From positions 1 through 64,000 of the forward strand of contig JAJQFD010000009.1 of the NCBI GenBank assembly GCA_021201335.1: 64,000 nt of DNA, given 5' to 3'. Each line of letters begins with the position of its first letter. Positions within the stretch are counted from its first letter, which is position 1. The stretch is from Bacteroides sp. GTDB taxonomy: Bacteria > Bacteroidota > Bacteroidia > Bacteroidales > Bacteroidaceae. Shown one piece after another: positions 35,999-46,268 of this stretch. The translations under genes and the position numbers were made by a program. Below the pieces are notes generated by a model that made no database searches, was not told the DNA's origin, and saw only the letters and a program-made list of their open reading frames with translations.

Positions 35999-37318
35999 TT
36001 ATAATTTTCCAGATACTCTTCTCAATTTGTAATAATTGAATAAAATATTGATTCGGGCATTGGCCAGTTGCAATTCTGCGCTTAACTTCGAATTACTTGC
36101 ATCCAGCATATCCGTAATCAAGGCCAGGTCGTTTAAGTAACGATTATTGATTATTTCATAATTTTGGGTCGCCAGCTGCACACTTTTCTCCTGTGTATCC
36201 AACTGTACAAAAGCCTCAGCCAGACGAACATGCGCAGACTGCACTGCCAGTTCCGTATTTTCTAGTGTCAACAAATAATTTTCCTGAGAACGACGAGTGG
36301 CTATTTTATTCAACCGCTGTTTTTTAGATGTAGTGTATAGCGACGCCAGGTTATATTTAAGCCCGACACCTACATACCAATAATTGAAGTTCTTATTAAT
36401 CGCTGGAACTTCAATTGTAATCGGCCCATCCAGATGATCGGCAGCCACAATCGCTATTTGGGGTAACCATTCAGCCCGGGTTATTTTCTCTTGTTTCCGG
36501 TTCATCTGAATTTGCATATCTGCTTGTTTCAAAAGCGGAAGCGATTCTACGGCAGCCTCCTGCCAGTTATCTTCTGTCGACAAAGGTATCGTCATATTAA
36601 ATAAAGTACTATCGGGCTGGATAAAAGTATGAACGGGTAAACCCAATACAGTGACCAACTCATGATTATAAATTACCTGGCTGTTATCCACCTGGGTTAA
36701 TGCCAGTTCAAGGGTTTTTAGCTGTAATTCATAGCGAGTCACATCATTGGCCAGTGCGATTCCTTCTCTCTGACGGGCACGTACTTGCTCAATCAACATC
36801 TTGGTTTGTTCTATATTTTTCAGATAAACTGCCCGCTGATTATTTAATTTGTAAAGTTCAAGATAATATCCGATCAGCAAGAAACGAATATCTTGTGTAT
36901 TTTGCGCCTTAGCCAGATAAGCCAGCTTTTCTTCCAACTGTGCCAATTCAATGGCTCCCCGAATAGCTCCTCCGGCATAAACGACTTGTGAAGCTTCTAA
37001 TGAAAAGTTATTTCCAAAATGAGGCATGGATGCGTTCATTCCCTTCGAGAAGTCACGATCTGACATCCAGCCGTCACCCAAGAAACTGGCTGATAAAGAA
37101 AGATCAATCGTTGGCAAAAACGCTGTTTTAGCTACTTTCACTCCCTGCGAAGCTTGCTCAATAGCAGTTTGATGTAGTTGAATACTTTTACTATTTTGAT
37201 CAGCCAAGCTGAACATTTCATCAACAGTTAGCACATAACTGTTCTTCTCCTGGGCATATAATCTGACTGGAAAAAGACAAAAAAATACACCCAGTACATA
37301 TAAGTACTGTTTAATCAT
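35999..37318 (-). CDS. TolC-family outer-membrane efflux protein
   Basis: A 439-residue protein with a signal peptide ending YAQ, then the two-repeat TolC layout of long amphipathic helices (for example SIQLHQTAIEQASQGVKVAKTA and the C-terminal ALITDMLDASNSKLSAELQLANA). First gene of the EmrAB-type operon. The AraC-family regulator 318 bp upstream is a candidate controller. Confidence 0.92.
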   Translation of the reverse strand: MIKQYLYVLGVFFCLFPVRLYAQEKNSYVLTVDEMFSLADQNSKSIQLHQTAIEQASQGVKVAKTAFLPTIDLSLSASFLGDGWMSDRDFSKGMNASMPHFGNNFSLEASQVVYAGGAIRGAIELAQLEEKLAYLAKAQNTQDIRFLLIGYYLELYKLNNQRAVYLKNIEQTKMLIEQVRARQREGIALANDVTRYELQLKTLELALTQVDNSQVIYNHELVTVLGLPVHTFIQPDSTLFNMTIPLSTEDNWQEAAVESLPLLKQADMQIQMNRKQEKITRAEWLPQIAIVAADHLDGPITIEVPAINKNFNYWYVGVGLKYNLASLYTTSKKQRLNKIATRRSQENYLLTLENTELAVQSAHVRLAEAFVQLDTQEKSVQLATQNYEIINNRYLNDLALITDMLDASNSKLSAELQLANARINILFNYYKLRRVSGKL

Positions 37319-37636
37319 CTAAAATTTAAATTGAATTATTTAGTTTATTTGAAAGATAGAAAAAGTCACTCCAGACAATTTATCTATCCGATTTAGTAAG
37401 GTTTGTCCTCACATAAAGGAAGTTTTGTTTTTAATCAGAAATTGCCATTCCCCAACTCCGGAAATCATGCAATTTATTGATAGGAAAAACAAAAAAAGAA
37501 GAATCAAGGAGGTAGATATTTGTTTTTTTCATTATTCTAGTCGTAATCGTTTTTACTTCATCCAAAAACGATGCAAAGTTAGAGAATTAATCTATAAGTT
37601 GTAACCTTGTTAAGAATGTTAAAAATGTGAATTTTC
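37319..37636. other. 318-bp gap upstream of the EmrAB-type operon
   Basis: AT-rich and without a convincing ORF. It must hold the promoter of the TolC-EmrA-EmrB operon. A TATCTTTC string on the minus strand at about 37357-37364 is one base off the -7 consensus, but I see no matching -33 box. Nothing else stands out. Confidence 0.4.
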
Positions 37637-38539
37637 TCAAAAAAGACTTCTTCTATACTCCAAAGGAGACATACCAGTATGTTTTTTAAAGAATTTACCG
37701 AACGAAGATTGATCTGAAAAATTCAATTCCTCAGAAATCTCCTGAATGGATATATCGCCATTCCGCATCATTATTTTAGCCTCGGATATGCGCGCTTCAT
37801 TAATCCATTCCATCGCCGTTTTGCCGGTTACTGATTTAATTACCCGAGACAGATAGACAGGAGTTACACACAACTCAGTAGAATACTGAGAAACCTCATT
37901 CCATTTTCTTCCATTGGCAACAATCAAGTTCACAAACTTCATAGTGAATGTTTCATTGGGTCCCAGCCTGTGTCCTTCGGTATTCAGATTCACCTGCTTC
38001 ATACTTATATCAATCAGTTCCATAATGAAATTCCCAATTTCATTCATCACCATACCCCGATGAAAAACATGGTCTACCCTGCGGATATTGTTTCTTAACC
38101 GGTCAATAATTTCAATCATCACCTGAAAATCTTTGGTATCCAGCTTTTGCATTGGGTTAAACCTTTTAAAAGCCATATACTCTTTTGGTACGGTAAAAAC
38201 CTGCGTAAAAATCTCGCGGAATAATGACTTGGATAGAACAATAAAATAACCTTTTGCATCATGTGAAACCCGTATAGAATTCAGCATATATTTTTCTGAT
38301 AATTCCAGAACCATATTTTGAGTAACACGATAAGGAAGATAATCCATTGTCACAGTTAATTCTCCTTTGCTGACAAATACAGCTGAAAAAGCATCCAGTC
38401 TGATAGGAAATACTTTAGAAGGACTGTCTGTTAAAGTAGTACCTGATATTTCAATTACAATGGCTTCATTCCGAAATATATCACCCACTTTTAATGCCTG
38501 AACCATTTCTTCCAAGGCTATATTTTTTATTTCTTCCAT
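37637..38539 (-). CDS. AraC-family transcriptional regulator
   Basis: A 300-residue regulator with an N-terminal cupin-like sensing region and a C-terminal AraC double helix-turn-helix (about 195-295): TPVYLSRVIKSVTGKTAMEWINEARISEAK and ISIQEISEELNFSDQSSFGKFFKKHTGMSPLEYRR. It lies directly upstream of the TolC-EmrA-EmrB operon on the same strand, and divergent from the TetR/RND operon, so it may regulate either. Confidence 0.9.
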   Translation of the reverse strand: MEEIKNIALEEMVQALKVGDIFRNEAIVIEISGTTLTDSPSKVFPIRLDAFSAVFVSKGELTVTMDYLPYRVTQNMVLELSEKYMLNSIRVSHDAKGYFIVLSKSLFREIFTQVFTVPKEYMAFKRFNPMQKLDTKDFQVMIEIIDRLRNNIRRVDHVFHRGMVMNEIGNFIMELIDISMKQVNLNTEGHRLGPNETFTMKFVNLIVANGRKWNEVSQYSTELCVTPVYLSRVIKSVTGKTAMEWINEARISEAKIMMRNGDISIQEISEELNFSDQSSFGKFFKKHTGMSPLEYRRSLF

Positions 38540-38750
38540 ATAATTATTATTGGGGGTTGTATTTTATGTAAAGTTCAAAATGGAACAACAAATGTTAATT
38601 TAGAACCACATTAAAGATAATTTAATACTTAATCATCAAAAATGAACCAATAAAACTCAATTAAGAACTAAAGTTTTCGTTGTATTTCCAAACAACTTTG
38701 CAAAGTAATTATGAGAAAGCAAAGTTAAACGAACTTATAACATAAACGAT

Positions 38751-39350
38751 ATGTCAAAAGATAAAATTTCAAAAGTAGCGATGAATCTCTTTACCAGTTT
38801 CGGTATTAAAGGGATAAGTATGAATCAGATAGCAGGTGCTTTACAAATATCAAAAAAAACTTTATATGAAGAATTCGCAAACAAAGAAAAGCTACTTTCC
38901 TACTGCATGGACAATGAAAAAGAACGAGTGAAAAAAATATTAACCAGAGGAGAACAGGAAGCACGCAATCCATTGGAAATGCTTCTAACAACGATTCATG
39001 ATATGAATCAATATAAATCCAATTATTGTCCTGCCTTTTTTAAGGATATACAACAGTTTGATGAGTCATCCGAAAAAATGAATACATTTATGGCTGAACA
39101 GCACCATAAATATATGCAATACTTCAAGAGTGGAATCGAAGAAGGGTATTTTATAGCAGATTATAAATATGAAGCAATTGCTTCACTCCTGATTAATAAC
39201 TTCAGTAACTGGAATACTCCACAACAACCCTATATAATGCTGGCCTTTATACGTGGAATATGTACCCCGAAAGGAATGGAAGCTCTTAATAATTATTGCT
39301 CTCCCAACTCATACAATGATAAAGATAATAAAATAGGTATAGTTATTTAA
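38751..39350 (+). CDS. TetR/AcrR-family transcriptional regulator
   Basis: A 199-residue repressor-type protein. N-terminal helix-turn-helix with SFGIKGISMNQIAGALQISKKTLYEEFANKEKLL, then an all-helical ligand-binding region. It is the first gene of the RND efflux operon (18 bp before tolC), so it probably regulates its own operon. The 211-bp gap to the AraC gene must hold both divergent promoters; I could not define a convincing operator. Confidence 0.9.
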   Translation: MSKDKISKVAMNLFTSFGIKGISMNQIAGALQISKKTLYEEFANKEKLLSYCMDNEKERVKKILTRGEQEARNPLEMLLTTIHDMNQYKSNYCPAFFKDIQQFDESSEKMNTFMAEQHHKYMQYFKSGIEEGYFIADYKYEAIASLLINNFSNWNTPQQPYIMLAFIRGICTPKGMEALNNYCSPNSYNDKDNKIGIVI

Positions 39351-39367
39351 ACTAAGCAACTAAAGAC

Positions 39368-40720
39368 ATGAAAATGAAAAAAGTTAAAAGATTTATTTCC
39401 ACATTCATCGTCATGACAGGAATTTTAACAGGACAAACACTATCGGCACAATCATCTGGTCCGGAAGTTTTAAAACTGACCCTTAATGACGCATTGGAAA
39501 TTGCACTGAGCGAAAATCCGAACATTCGCATTGCCGACCAGGAAATCACCAAACAAAAATATGCAAAAAAAGGTACTTATGCATCCTTGTTTCCACAAAT
39601 CGATTTCACTGGTAGTTACCAACGTACCATCGAGAAACAAACCATGTATATGGATGGAGTTGAAGGAATGTCAGGCGGATTAAAAGTGGGAAGAGATAAC
39701 AACTGGTCAACAGGATTTACTGCTAGTATGCCTTTGATTTCTGTTCCTCTATGGAAAAGTCTGAAAATATCGGGTTACGATGTGGAGCTTGCCGTCGAAA
39801 AAGCCCGTTCATCACGCATTGATATGATTGATCAGGTAAAACGAGCTTTCTACGGAGTGCTATTAGCCCGGGATGCTTATGGAGTGTATAAACAAGCGTA
39901 TGACAATGCTGTATATAACTACAATGAAATCAAACAAAAGTACGAACAAGGTTTACTTGCTGAGTATGATTTGATACGTGCCAATGTGAATGTAAAAAAC
40001 GCAGAGCCTAATATGTACGATGCAGAAAACTCCCTTATCCTGGCTCATTGGCAACTGAAAGCATTGCTCGGACTAGACCTCGAAGGAAACGTTGAATGCA
40101 TGGGCAATCTGTCAGACTTTGATGAAACGCTCATCGCTGATTTTGTAAGCATAGATACCAGCCTTATGGGAAACAGTACATTGAAACAATTGGATATTCA
40201 ATACGAACAATTAGAAAAAACAAAGCAAATGCAGATAGCTCAATATTATCCGTCGCTGAGTCTGCAATTTGATTATCTGTGGAACTCTATGAATAATAAT
40301 TTCAAAATAAGAGATTATAAATGGGATCCATATTCCGTAGTGGGTGTATCACTAACCATTCCTATCTTCTCCGGAGGGAAACGGTATTCGGATGTAAAAC
40401 AGGCACAGATCAGCCAGAAACAATTGAACGATCAATATCTAGATACTGAAAGAAACCTTAGGCTGGCAGTAAAGCAATATACCGACCAGATGAGCACCTG
40501 CATCAAACAGTATAGCGCAGCCAGCGCCGGTGTAGGCGAAGCTGAAAAAAGTTATGATATTACCATGAAGCGATACGAAACCGGCGAAGGCACCTTGCTC
40601 GAAATCAATGATGCCCAACTCTCACTCACACAGGCGCAGCTCAACCTGAACCAATCTATATACAATTATCTGATAGCTAAATCATCACTAGAAAAAACCC
40701 TGGGAAATACAATGCCCTGA
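39368..40720 (+). CDS. TolC-family outer-membrane efflux protein
   Basis: A 450-residue outer-membrane channel protein of an RND pump: signal peptide ending LSAQS, TolC double repeat, with LYLTLNDAL-like KLTLNDALEIALSENPNIRIADQEI at the start of the mature part and GEGTLLEINDAQLSLTQAQLNLNQS near the end. Start at 39368; an ATG 6 nt later is equally possible. It matches the first gene of the P. gingivalis PG0538-PG0541 operon in order. Confidence 0.92.
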   Translation: MKMKKVKRFISTFIVMTGILTGQTLSAQSSGPEVLKLTLNDALEIALSENPNIRIADQEITKQKYAKKGTYASLFPQIDFTGSYQRTIEKQTMYMDGVEGMSGGLKVGRDNNWSTGFTASMPLISVPLWKSLKISGYDVELAVEKARSSRIDMIDQVKRAFYGVLLARDAYGVYKQAYDNAVYNYNEIKQKYEQGLLAEYDLIRANVNVKNAEPNMYDAENSLILAHWQLKALLGLDLEGNVECMGNLSDFDETLIADFVSIDTSLMGNSTLKQLDIQYEQLEKTKQMQIAQYYPSLSLQFDYLWNSMNNNFKIRDYKWDPYSVVGVSLTIPIFSGGKRYSDVKQAQISQKQLNDQYLDTERNLRLAVKQYTDQMSTCIKQYSAASAGVGEAEKSYDITMKRYETGEGTLLEINDAQLSLTQAQLNLNQSIYNYLIAKSSLEKTLGNTMP

Positions 40721-40734
40721 TCTTAGCTGGAAAT

Positions 40735-40843
40735 AGTAATCTACCGGCACAGGATTTCGCCATGTGTCAATTCCATAATATACTTCTACGGTTTACATAA
40801 TACTTTAAAAGCACAGGGTAGAACTTGTGCCGGGAGGATTACT
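40735..40843 (+). repeat. 109-nt inverted repeat inside the RND operon
   Basis: Arms at 40735-40754 (opening AGTAATCTACCGGCACAGG) and 40822-40843 (GAACTTGTGCCGGGAGGATTACT is the right side) form a long imperfect stem, with a roughly 65-nt loop. It fills the 177-bp gap between tolC and the adaptor gene. It could attenuate or stabilise the transcript or be an inserted miniature element. Confidence 0.55.
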
Positions 40844-40897
40844 AACACTTTATAAACAAAAATACAGAAAGTAATAAACAAAAAAAATAACAGAATC

Positions 40898-41929
40898 ATG
40901 AATTGGAAAAAATCATCGGGTATCGCTCCCATCGTTACACTTTTACTACTAACCGGATGTAATAACAATAATCAGGTAGTGGAAACACCACAAGAGAAAG
41001 TGAAAGTACAGGCAGTAACCGTATTTGCCAGCCAGGTTGATCAATTGGGAACCTTTACAGGTACAATAGAAGCAGAAATTGTGAACAATATTGCTCCACA
41101 AAACCCCATGCGTATTAAAAAAGTATATGTGGAAGTAGGTGACCATGTAAGAGCCGGACAAAAACTGGCCGAAATGGATGCTGTTAACCTGAATCAGACT
41201 CGTCTTCAGATGGAAAATGATAGAACTGAATTTGAACGTGTAGATCAGCTTTACACAGTAGGCGGTATTTCAAAATCTACCTGGGATGCACGCAAACTGG
41301 CTTTTGAAATATCCAAATCGACTTATGAGAACCTGCAGGAAAATACAATTCTGACCAGCCCCATCAATGGCATTGTTACCAAACGTTATTACGACAGTGG
41401 TGATATGTATAACGGAGGGACACCTATCTATGTAGTAGAGCAAATACGTCCAGTAAAACTGATGGTAAATACATCAGAAATGTTATTCCCGAAAATTAAG
41501 AAAGGAATGGAAGTAGATGTTAAGCTGGACGTTTACGGAGAACAGGTGTTCAAAGGTACAGTAAAACTAATTCACCCTTCTATCGATCCAGATACCCGCA
41601 CTTTCCCGGTAGAAATACAAATTAACAACGCTGATGAACGTATACTACCTGGTATGTTTGCCCGTGCTACCTTTAATTACGGTAGCGAAAACCGGGTTTT
41701 GGTACCCGACCGTGCGATCATCAAACAGACAGGATCGGCTGATCGCTTTGTATATACCATTGAAGATGGAAACTCCTACTACCGGAAAGTAAGCCTCGGA
41801 CAATTAATTGGTAATGAATATGAAGTGATTGAAGGCTTAAAATCCGGAGAAATAGTTGCCACAACTTCTCTCAACAGGCTAAATAATGGTACCGAAGTGG
41901 AAATTGTAAACCCAACCAGTCAGAAGTAA
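40898..41929 (+). CDS. RND efflux periplasmic adaptor (lipoprotein)
   Basis: A 343-residue AcrA/MexA-type adaptor. A lipoprotein signal with lipobox LLTG-Cys21 anchors it in the inner membrane. Lipoyl halves (AEIVNNIAPQNPMRIKKVYVEVGDHVRAGQKLAEMD and TSPINGIVTKRYYDSGDMY) flank a short alpha-hairpin; a beta-barrel and membrane-proximal domain follow (RLNNGTEVEIV near the end). It precedes the pump by 21 bp. Confidence 0.92.
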   Translation: MNWKKSSGIAPIVTLLLLTGCNNNNQVVETPQEKVKVQAVTVFASQVDQLGTFTGTIEAEIVNNIAPQNPMRIKKVYVEVGDHVRAGQKLAEMDAVNLNQTRLQMENDRTEFERVDQLYTVGGISKSTWDARKLAFEISKSTYENLQENTILTSPINGIVTKRYYDSGDMYNGGTPIYVVEQIRPVKLMVNTSEMLFPKIKKGMEVDVKLDVYGEQVFKGTVKLIHPSIDPDTRTFPVEIQINNADERILPGMFARATFNYGSENRVLVPDRAIIKQTGSADRFVYTIEDGNSYYRKVSLGQLIGNEYEVIEGLKSGEIVATTSLNRLNNGTEVEIVNPTSQK

Positions 41930-41950
41930 GAATTCTAAATACGTAAAGAT

Positions 41951-44900
41951 ATGAGTATTTATTCAACAGCAGTAAACAAACCCGTTACAACGGCACTTTG
42001 TTTCGTAGCTATCATTATATTCGGAATTTTCTCCTACAAACAGTTGGCAGTTGACCTTCTGCCACAGATTGATGAAAATGCCATCCTGGTTATGACAACC
42101 TATACAGGAGCCAGCGCCAGCGATATTGAAATGAACATATCAAAGCCTATCGAGAATGCTTTGAATGGAGTTAGTGACCTGAAACACATTAGTTCCAGCT
42201 CACGTGAAAATATATCGGTAATTACCCTTGAGTTTGAATATGGAATCAATATTTCCGATGCGACCAACGATGTACGTGATAAACTCGACCTGGTAAAATC
42301 CAGTTTACCCGACGATGCTCAGTCCCCTATTTTGTTTAAATTCGGGGCTGACGATATTCCTATTATTATTCTTTCAGTTACAGCAGAAGAAAGCACGAAT
42401 GCTCTCTATAAAATCCTGGATGATAAAGTCGCTAATCCGCTGGCTCGTATCAGTGGAGTAGGAACCGTATCCATTGCCGGAACTGCACAACGGGAAGTAA
42501 ACGTATATTGCGATCCTCATAAACTGGATGCATACGGACTTACCATTGAAAGCATTTCACAACTCATAGGCATGGAAAACCGCAACACACCGGGAGGTAG
42601 TGTAGATTTCGGTTCTAATACCCTCTCTTTACGGGTACAAGGCGAATTTACTGATGCTAGTCAAATGCTCGATTTAGTTATTGGCCATAAAGACGAAAAG
42701 GCTATTTACCTTCGCGATGTGGCACGGGTGGAAGATACTGTACAGGAAAGAGCACAGGAAGCTTATACAGACGGAAGACGCGGTGCTATGATGATCATTC
42801 AGAAACAATCGGGTGCCAATTCCGTGAATATTGCCAAAGAGGTGCATAAAAAATTACCGGAGTTACAACGTTCTTTACCATCGGATGTACAGCTGGGAGT
42901 AATTGTGGATACTTCAGATAATATCAACAATACGATGAATTCACTAACGGAGACTATCCTGACAACGTTAGTGATTGTAATGATTGTAGTATTTGTATTC
43001 CTGGGACGTTGGCGTGCCACACTGATTATCAGTGTTACGATTCCGGTATCTCTTATTGGAGCCTTTATTTACCTGTATGCAACCGGCAATACGCTGAATA
43101 TCATTTCTTTGTCTGCTCTTTCACTGGCTATCGGGATGGTAGTGGATGATTCCATTGTGGTTCTTGAAAACATTACCACACATATTAATAGAGGAAGTAA
43201 ACCCAAACAGGCAGCTATATTTGCAACAAAAGAAGTATCTCTTTCGGTAATCGCTTCTACACTTACTATGCTGGCTGTATTTCTGCCTCTTACCATGATT
43301 TCGGGTATGGCTGGTATTTTATTCCGCCAATTAGGATGGATTGTTAGTATCATTATGATTATTTCAACTGTAGCTGCCCTCACTCTGATTCCGATGATGA
43401 GTTCGAAAATGCTCAAACTGGATAATAAAAAAGGGAAACTATATACCTTCTTTTTCACTCCGATTGAAAAAGCATTGGATGCACTGGACAGAGGCTATGG
43501 AAGTTTACTTAACTGGGCTGTACATCACCGGAAAACTGTTATCATCGGGGCTATTGCTCTTTTCGGAGGAAGTTTATTATTACTGAATACAGTTAAAACA
43601 GAATTCTTCCCGGCCATGGATAGTGCTCGTATCACCATCACGGCTGAAATGCCTATCGGAACACGCCAGGATATTACCCGCGATGTTGTTCGACGGATCA
43701 GTGAAGAATTTAAAGAAAAGTATCCTGAAATCAAAGTTTTGAATTATTCATTCGGACCAGCCGACGCCGACAATACATTTGCCAATATGAGCGATAATGG
43801 TACTTACATTATGAGTTTCAATATTTCTTTGGTAAGCATAGAAGAACGTGACCGTCATATGACCGTTATTGCTGACCTTATGCGTCAAGACTTGAATGAA
43901 TACACCGAATTAAAAGAATTCAAAGTAACAGCCGGAAGAAGTGGAATGGGAGGAGAATCAACTGTGGATGTTGAGATATACGGATATGATTTCTCTGTAA
44001 CTGACCAAGTAGCTGATGAGTTGGCAGAACGCATGAAAAATCAGAAAGAATGTTCGCAGGTAAACATCAGTCGGGGTGATTATATCCCGGAAATACAAAT
44101 TGATTTTGACCGTCAGAAACTTGCTCTGAACGGATTAAACGTAACCACTGTATCTTCTTATCTACGCAACCGGATAAATGGTTCTGTAGCTTCCTATTTC
44201 CGCGAAGATGGTGAAGAATATGATATACGCGTACGTTATGCTCCTGAATATCGTGAAACAGTAGAAGATATTGAAAACATTCTGGTTTATAACAGTAATG
44301 GAAAAGGAATTCGTATACGTGATCTTGGACAGGTAGTAGAAAGAATGACCCCTCCTACCATTGAACGTAAAGACCGTGAACGTATCATCACAGTATCGGG
44401 AATAGTAGCCGAAGGAGCCGCATTAAGTGATTTGGTTGCTAAAACAGAAAATATTCTGGCTGATATGGATATTCCTATAGATGTTACCTGCCAGATTGGT
44501 GGAACGTACGAAGATCAACAGGATACATTCAGTGACCTTATTACATTACTTGTACTAATCATTATATTAGTGTTTATTGTAATGGCTGCTCAATTCGAAT
44601 CGTTGATAGATCCATTTGTGATCATGTTTTCTATTCCTTTCGCATTCACCGGTGTATTCCTAGGATTGTCAATTACAAACACGCCACTGGGTGTAATGGC
44701 TCTGATTGGTATCCTTATTCTGATGGGTATTGTTGTAAAAAACGGTATTGTATTGGTCGACTATATAATCCTTTGTCGTGAACGAGGCATGGGAATTATC
44801 AACGCTGTGGTAACGGCAGGTAAATCACGTCTCCGTCCTGTATTAATGACTACCCTTACAACTGTACTTGGTATGATTCCGATGGCTATCGGTACAGGTG

Positions 44901-45079
44901 AAGGTGCTGAAATGTGGAACTCAATGGGTATGACTGTTGTATGGGGACTTTCCATTTCCACATTAATTACTCTGGTATTGATCCCGGTAATGTACTGTAT
45001 CTTCGCTGGTGGTGGTGTAAGACGTCGCCGCAAGGAATTATCAAATGCCGAATTACTTGAATTAAGATTCGAAGAATAA
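41951..45079 (+). CDS. RND multidrug efflux permease (AcrB/HAE1-like)
   Basis: A 1042-residue inner-membrane proton-driven pump, normal length for the family. Twelve helices and two large periplasmic loops: start with YSTAVNKPVTTALCFVAIIIFG, helix 4 with the proton-relay Asp pair in GMVVDDSIVVLENI, and the second-half repeat GVMALIGILILMGIVVKNGIVLVDY. The porter regions show the usual DPHKLDAYGLT and DRQKLALNGLNV repeats. Partners are the adaptor and TolC upstream. The substrate is unknown. Confidence 0.95.
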   Translation: MSIYSTAVNKPVTTALCFVAIIIFGIFSYKQLAVDLLPQIDENAILVMTTYTGASASDIEMNISKPIENALNGVSDLKHISSSSRENISVITLEFEYGINISDATNDVRDKLDLVKSSLPDDAQSPILFKFGADDIPIIILSVTAEESTNALYKILDDKVANPLARISGVGTVSIAGTAQREVNVYCDPHKLDAYGLTIESISQLIGMENRNTPGGSVDFGSNTLSLRVQGEFTDASQMLDLVIGHKDEKAIYLRDVARVEDTVQERAQEAYTDGRRGAMMIIQKQSGANSVNIAKEVHKKLPELQRSLPSDVQLGVIVDTSDNINNTMNSLTETILTTLVIVMIVVFVFLGRWRATLIISVTIPVSLIGAFIYLYATGNTLNIISLSALSLAIGMVVDDSIVVLENITTHINRGSKPKQAAIFATKEVSLSVIASTLTMLAVFLPLTMISGMAGILFRQLGWIVSIIMIISTVAALTLIPMMSSKMLKLDNKKGKLYTFFFTPIEKALDALDRGYGSLLNWAVHHRKTVIIGAIALFGGSLLLLNTVKTEFFPAMDSARITITAEMPIGTRQDITRDVVRRISEEFKEKYPEIKVLNYSFGPADADNTFANMSDNGTYIMSFNISLVSIEERDRHMTVIADLMRQDLNEYTELKEFKVTAGRSGMGGESTVDVEIYGYDFSVTDQVADELAERMKNQKECSQVNISRGDYIPEIQIDFDRQKLALNGLNVTTVSSYLRNRINGSVASYFREDGEEYDIRVRYAPEYRETVEDIENILVYNSNGKGIRIRDLGQVVERMTPPTIERKDRERIITVSGIVAEGAALSDLVAKTENILADMDIPIDVTCQIGGTYEDQQDTFSDLITLLVLIIILVFIVMAAQFESLIDPFVIMFSIPFAFTGVFLGLSITNTPLGVMALIGILILMGIVVKNGIVLVDYIILCRERGMGIINAVVTAGKSRLRPVLMTTLTTVLGMIPMAIGTGEGAEMWNSMGMTVVWGLSISTLITLVLIPVMYCIFAGGGVRRRRKELSNAELLELRFEE

Positions 45080-45090
45080 AAACAATTAAT

Positions 45091-45384
45091 ATGAAAGCTA
45101 TATTTATCTCCTTTAACCAGGCTTCTTACGAAATGATTTTAAGCCTGATGGAAAGAAACAATATCCAGGGATTTACCTACTGGGAATCCGTTGCTGGAAA
45201 GGGCAGCCGTACAGGTGAACCTCATCTGGGAACACATGCCTGGCCAACTATGAATGGAGCAATTCTCACCATAATTGAAGATGAAAAGGTGGACCGCTTT
45301 ATGAAACTATTACACAAACTGGATATGCAATCGGAAGAACAGGGTTTACGGGCCTTTGTACTCAACGTGGAACAAAACATCTAA
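45091..45384 (+). CDS. PG0541-like transporter-associated small protein (PII-like fold)
   Basis: A 97-residue soluble protein that follows the pump gene by 11 nt. Small size, the MKAIFISFNQ start, and TYWESVAGKGSRTGEPHLGTHAWPTMNGAILTII mid-region match the family named for P. gingivalis PG0541, which always sits with this RND operon; the fold is predicted to be PII-like (memory). A regulatory, possibly ligand- or nucleotide-sensing role for the pump is inference. Confidence 0.75.
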   Translation: MKAIFISFNQASYEMILSLMERNNIQGFTYWESVAGKGSRTGEPHLGTHAWPTMNGAILTIIEDEKVDRFMKLLHKLDMQSEEQGLRAFVLNVEQNI

Positions 45385-45394
45385 AACTAAGGCT

Positions 45395-45973
45395 ATGACA
45401 GAAAAATTACCAGTCAAAACTTTTAAGCTAAAACGGCAAAAAAGAATCGGACTTATAGTGGGTACTATTTCTTTCCTGGTCCTGTCATTTTATTTTTTCC
45501 AGCTCGGTATTGAGCTGGAAAAGACCGCTGGAAAATTCTTTTGCCTCATCATGTTCTTGTTGTCTTTTACAACTGCCGTTTTCTGGATACTTGGATACCT
45601 TTATCTGCGGAAAGAGAATTTCATCGGTTTCTTCATTTCCAGTGAAGGGTTCAACGATATTTCCACCGGACATCGATATGGAATCGTAGAATGGGAAGAC
45701 GTTATTAAATTAAGAATCCTGGATGATCTCGACCATCCAGGAAGAAAATACATCAGTTTAAAAATAAAAAATCCACAGGAATACATTGTCCGTGAACCGA
45801 TGCAACACAAAAGGCGATCACTCGAATTAAAATATCATTATTATGGTTCGCCTATTTGCTTCTCAAACCGGGGATTGGATTGTTCTTTTGAAGAACTGGA
45901 GAGTACGGTACGGATGTATTACAACAATTATCTGGAAAGACAACAAAATCAAAAAGAAAGTATAATCCAATAA
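45395..45973 (+). CDS. two-helix membrane protein, STM3941-like
   Basis: A 192-residue protein with two membrane helices near the N-terminus (about 18-38 and 46-68) and a C-terminal cytoplasmic domain that looks PH-like (FISSEGFNDISTGHRYGIVEWEDVIKLRILD). This layout resembles the STM3941 family, function unknown. The start at 45395 (MTEK) is 10 nt past the preceding stop; the longer in-frame start overlaps the previous gene. Last gene of the RND operon. Confidence 0.65.
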   Translation: MTEKLPVKTFKLKRQKRIGLIVGTISFLVLSFYFFQLGIELEKTAGKFFCLIMFLLSFTTAVFWILGYLYLRKENFIGFFISSEGFNDISTGHRYGIVEWEDVIKLRILDDLDHPGRKYISLKIKNPQEYIVREPMQHKRRSLELKYHYYGSPICFSNRGLDCSFEELESTVRMYYNNYLERQQNQKESIIQ

Positions 45974-46023
45974 TATATTTAATAAGTGATAACGTGTTTA
46001 TTGACTTAATTGGTTGTTTATTG

Positions 46024-46056
46024 AAAGCGGGCACCCGCGAGGTTCCCCGCTTTTTT
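46024..46056 (+). terminator. intrinsic terminator of the RND operon
   Basis: AAGCGGG and CCCGCTT arms with a 13-nt loop, followed by six T on the plus strand, about 50 bp past the last gene. Confidence 0.8.
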
Positions 46057-46129
46057 CATTGTTCTCATCCTTCCTAAAATAAAGCAATAAAAGTGTGATT
46101 CTAATATATTACCATTACTTTTTCATACA

Positions 46130-46253
46130 TGAAAACTGCACTGTGCCAATGAAGTTGATTGCACAGTAGAGTAATAGAGCTGTTTTTGTGAAAAAATTGC
46201 GCTATTTGTATGAAGAACAACGCTGTCCTTGTGAAAGAGCGGCGTTGTTTTCA
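46130..46253. repeat. imperfect tandem array, about 20-22 bp period
   Basis: TGAA-led units begin at 46130, 46150, 46189, 46211 and 46232; the gap from 46150 to 46189 could hold a decayed unit. The last three are most alike (TGAAnnnnnnGCGnTnTT pattern). It lies between the RND terminator and the M56-M23 gene. Less regular than the two 23-bp arrays. Confidence 0.45.
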
Positions 46254-46268
46254 TTATATACTGTCTAC

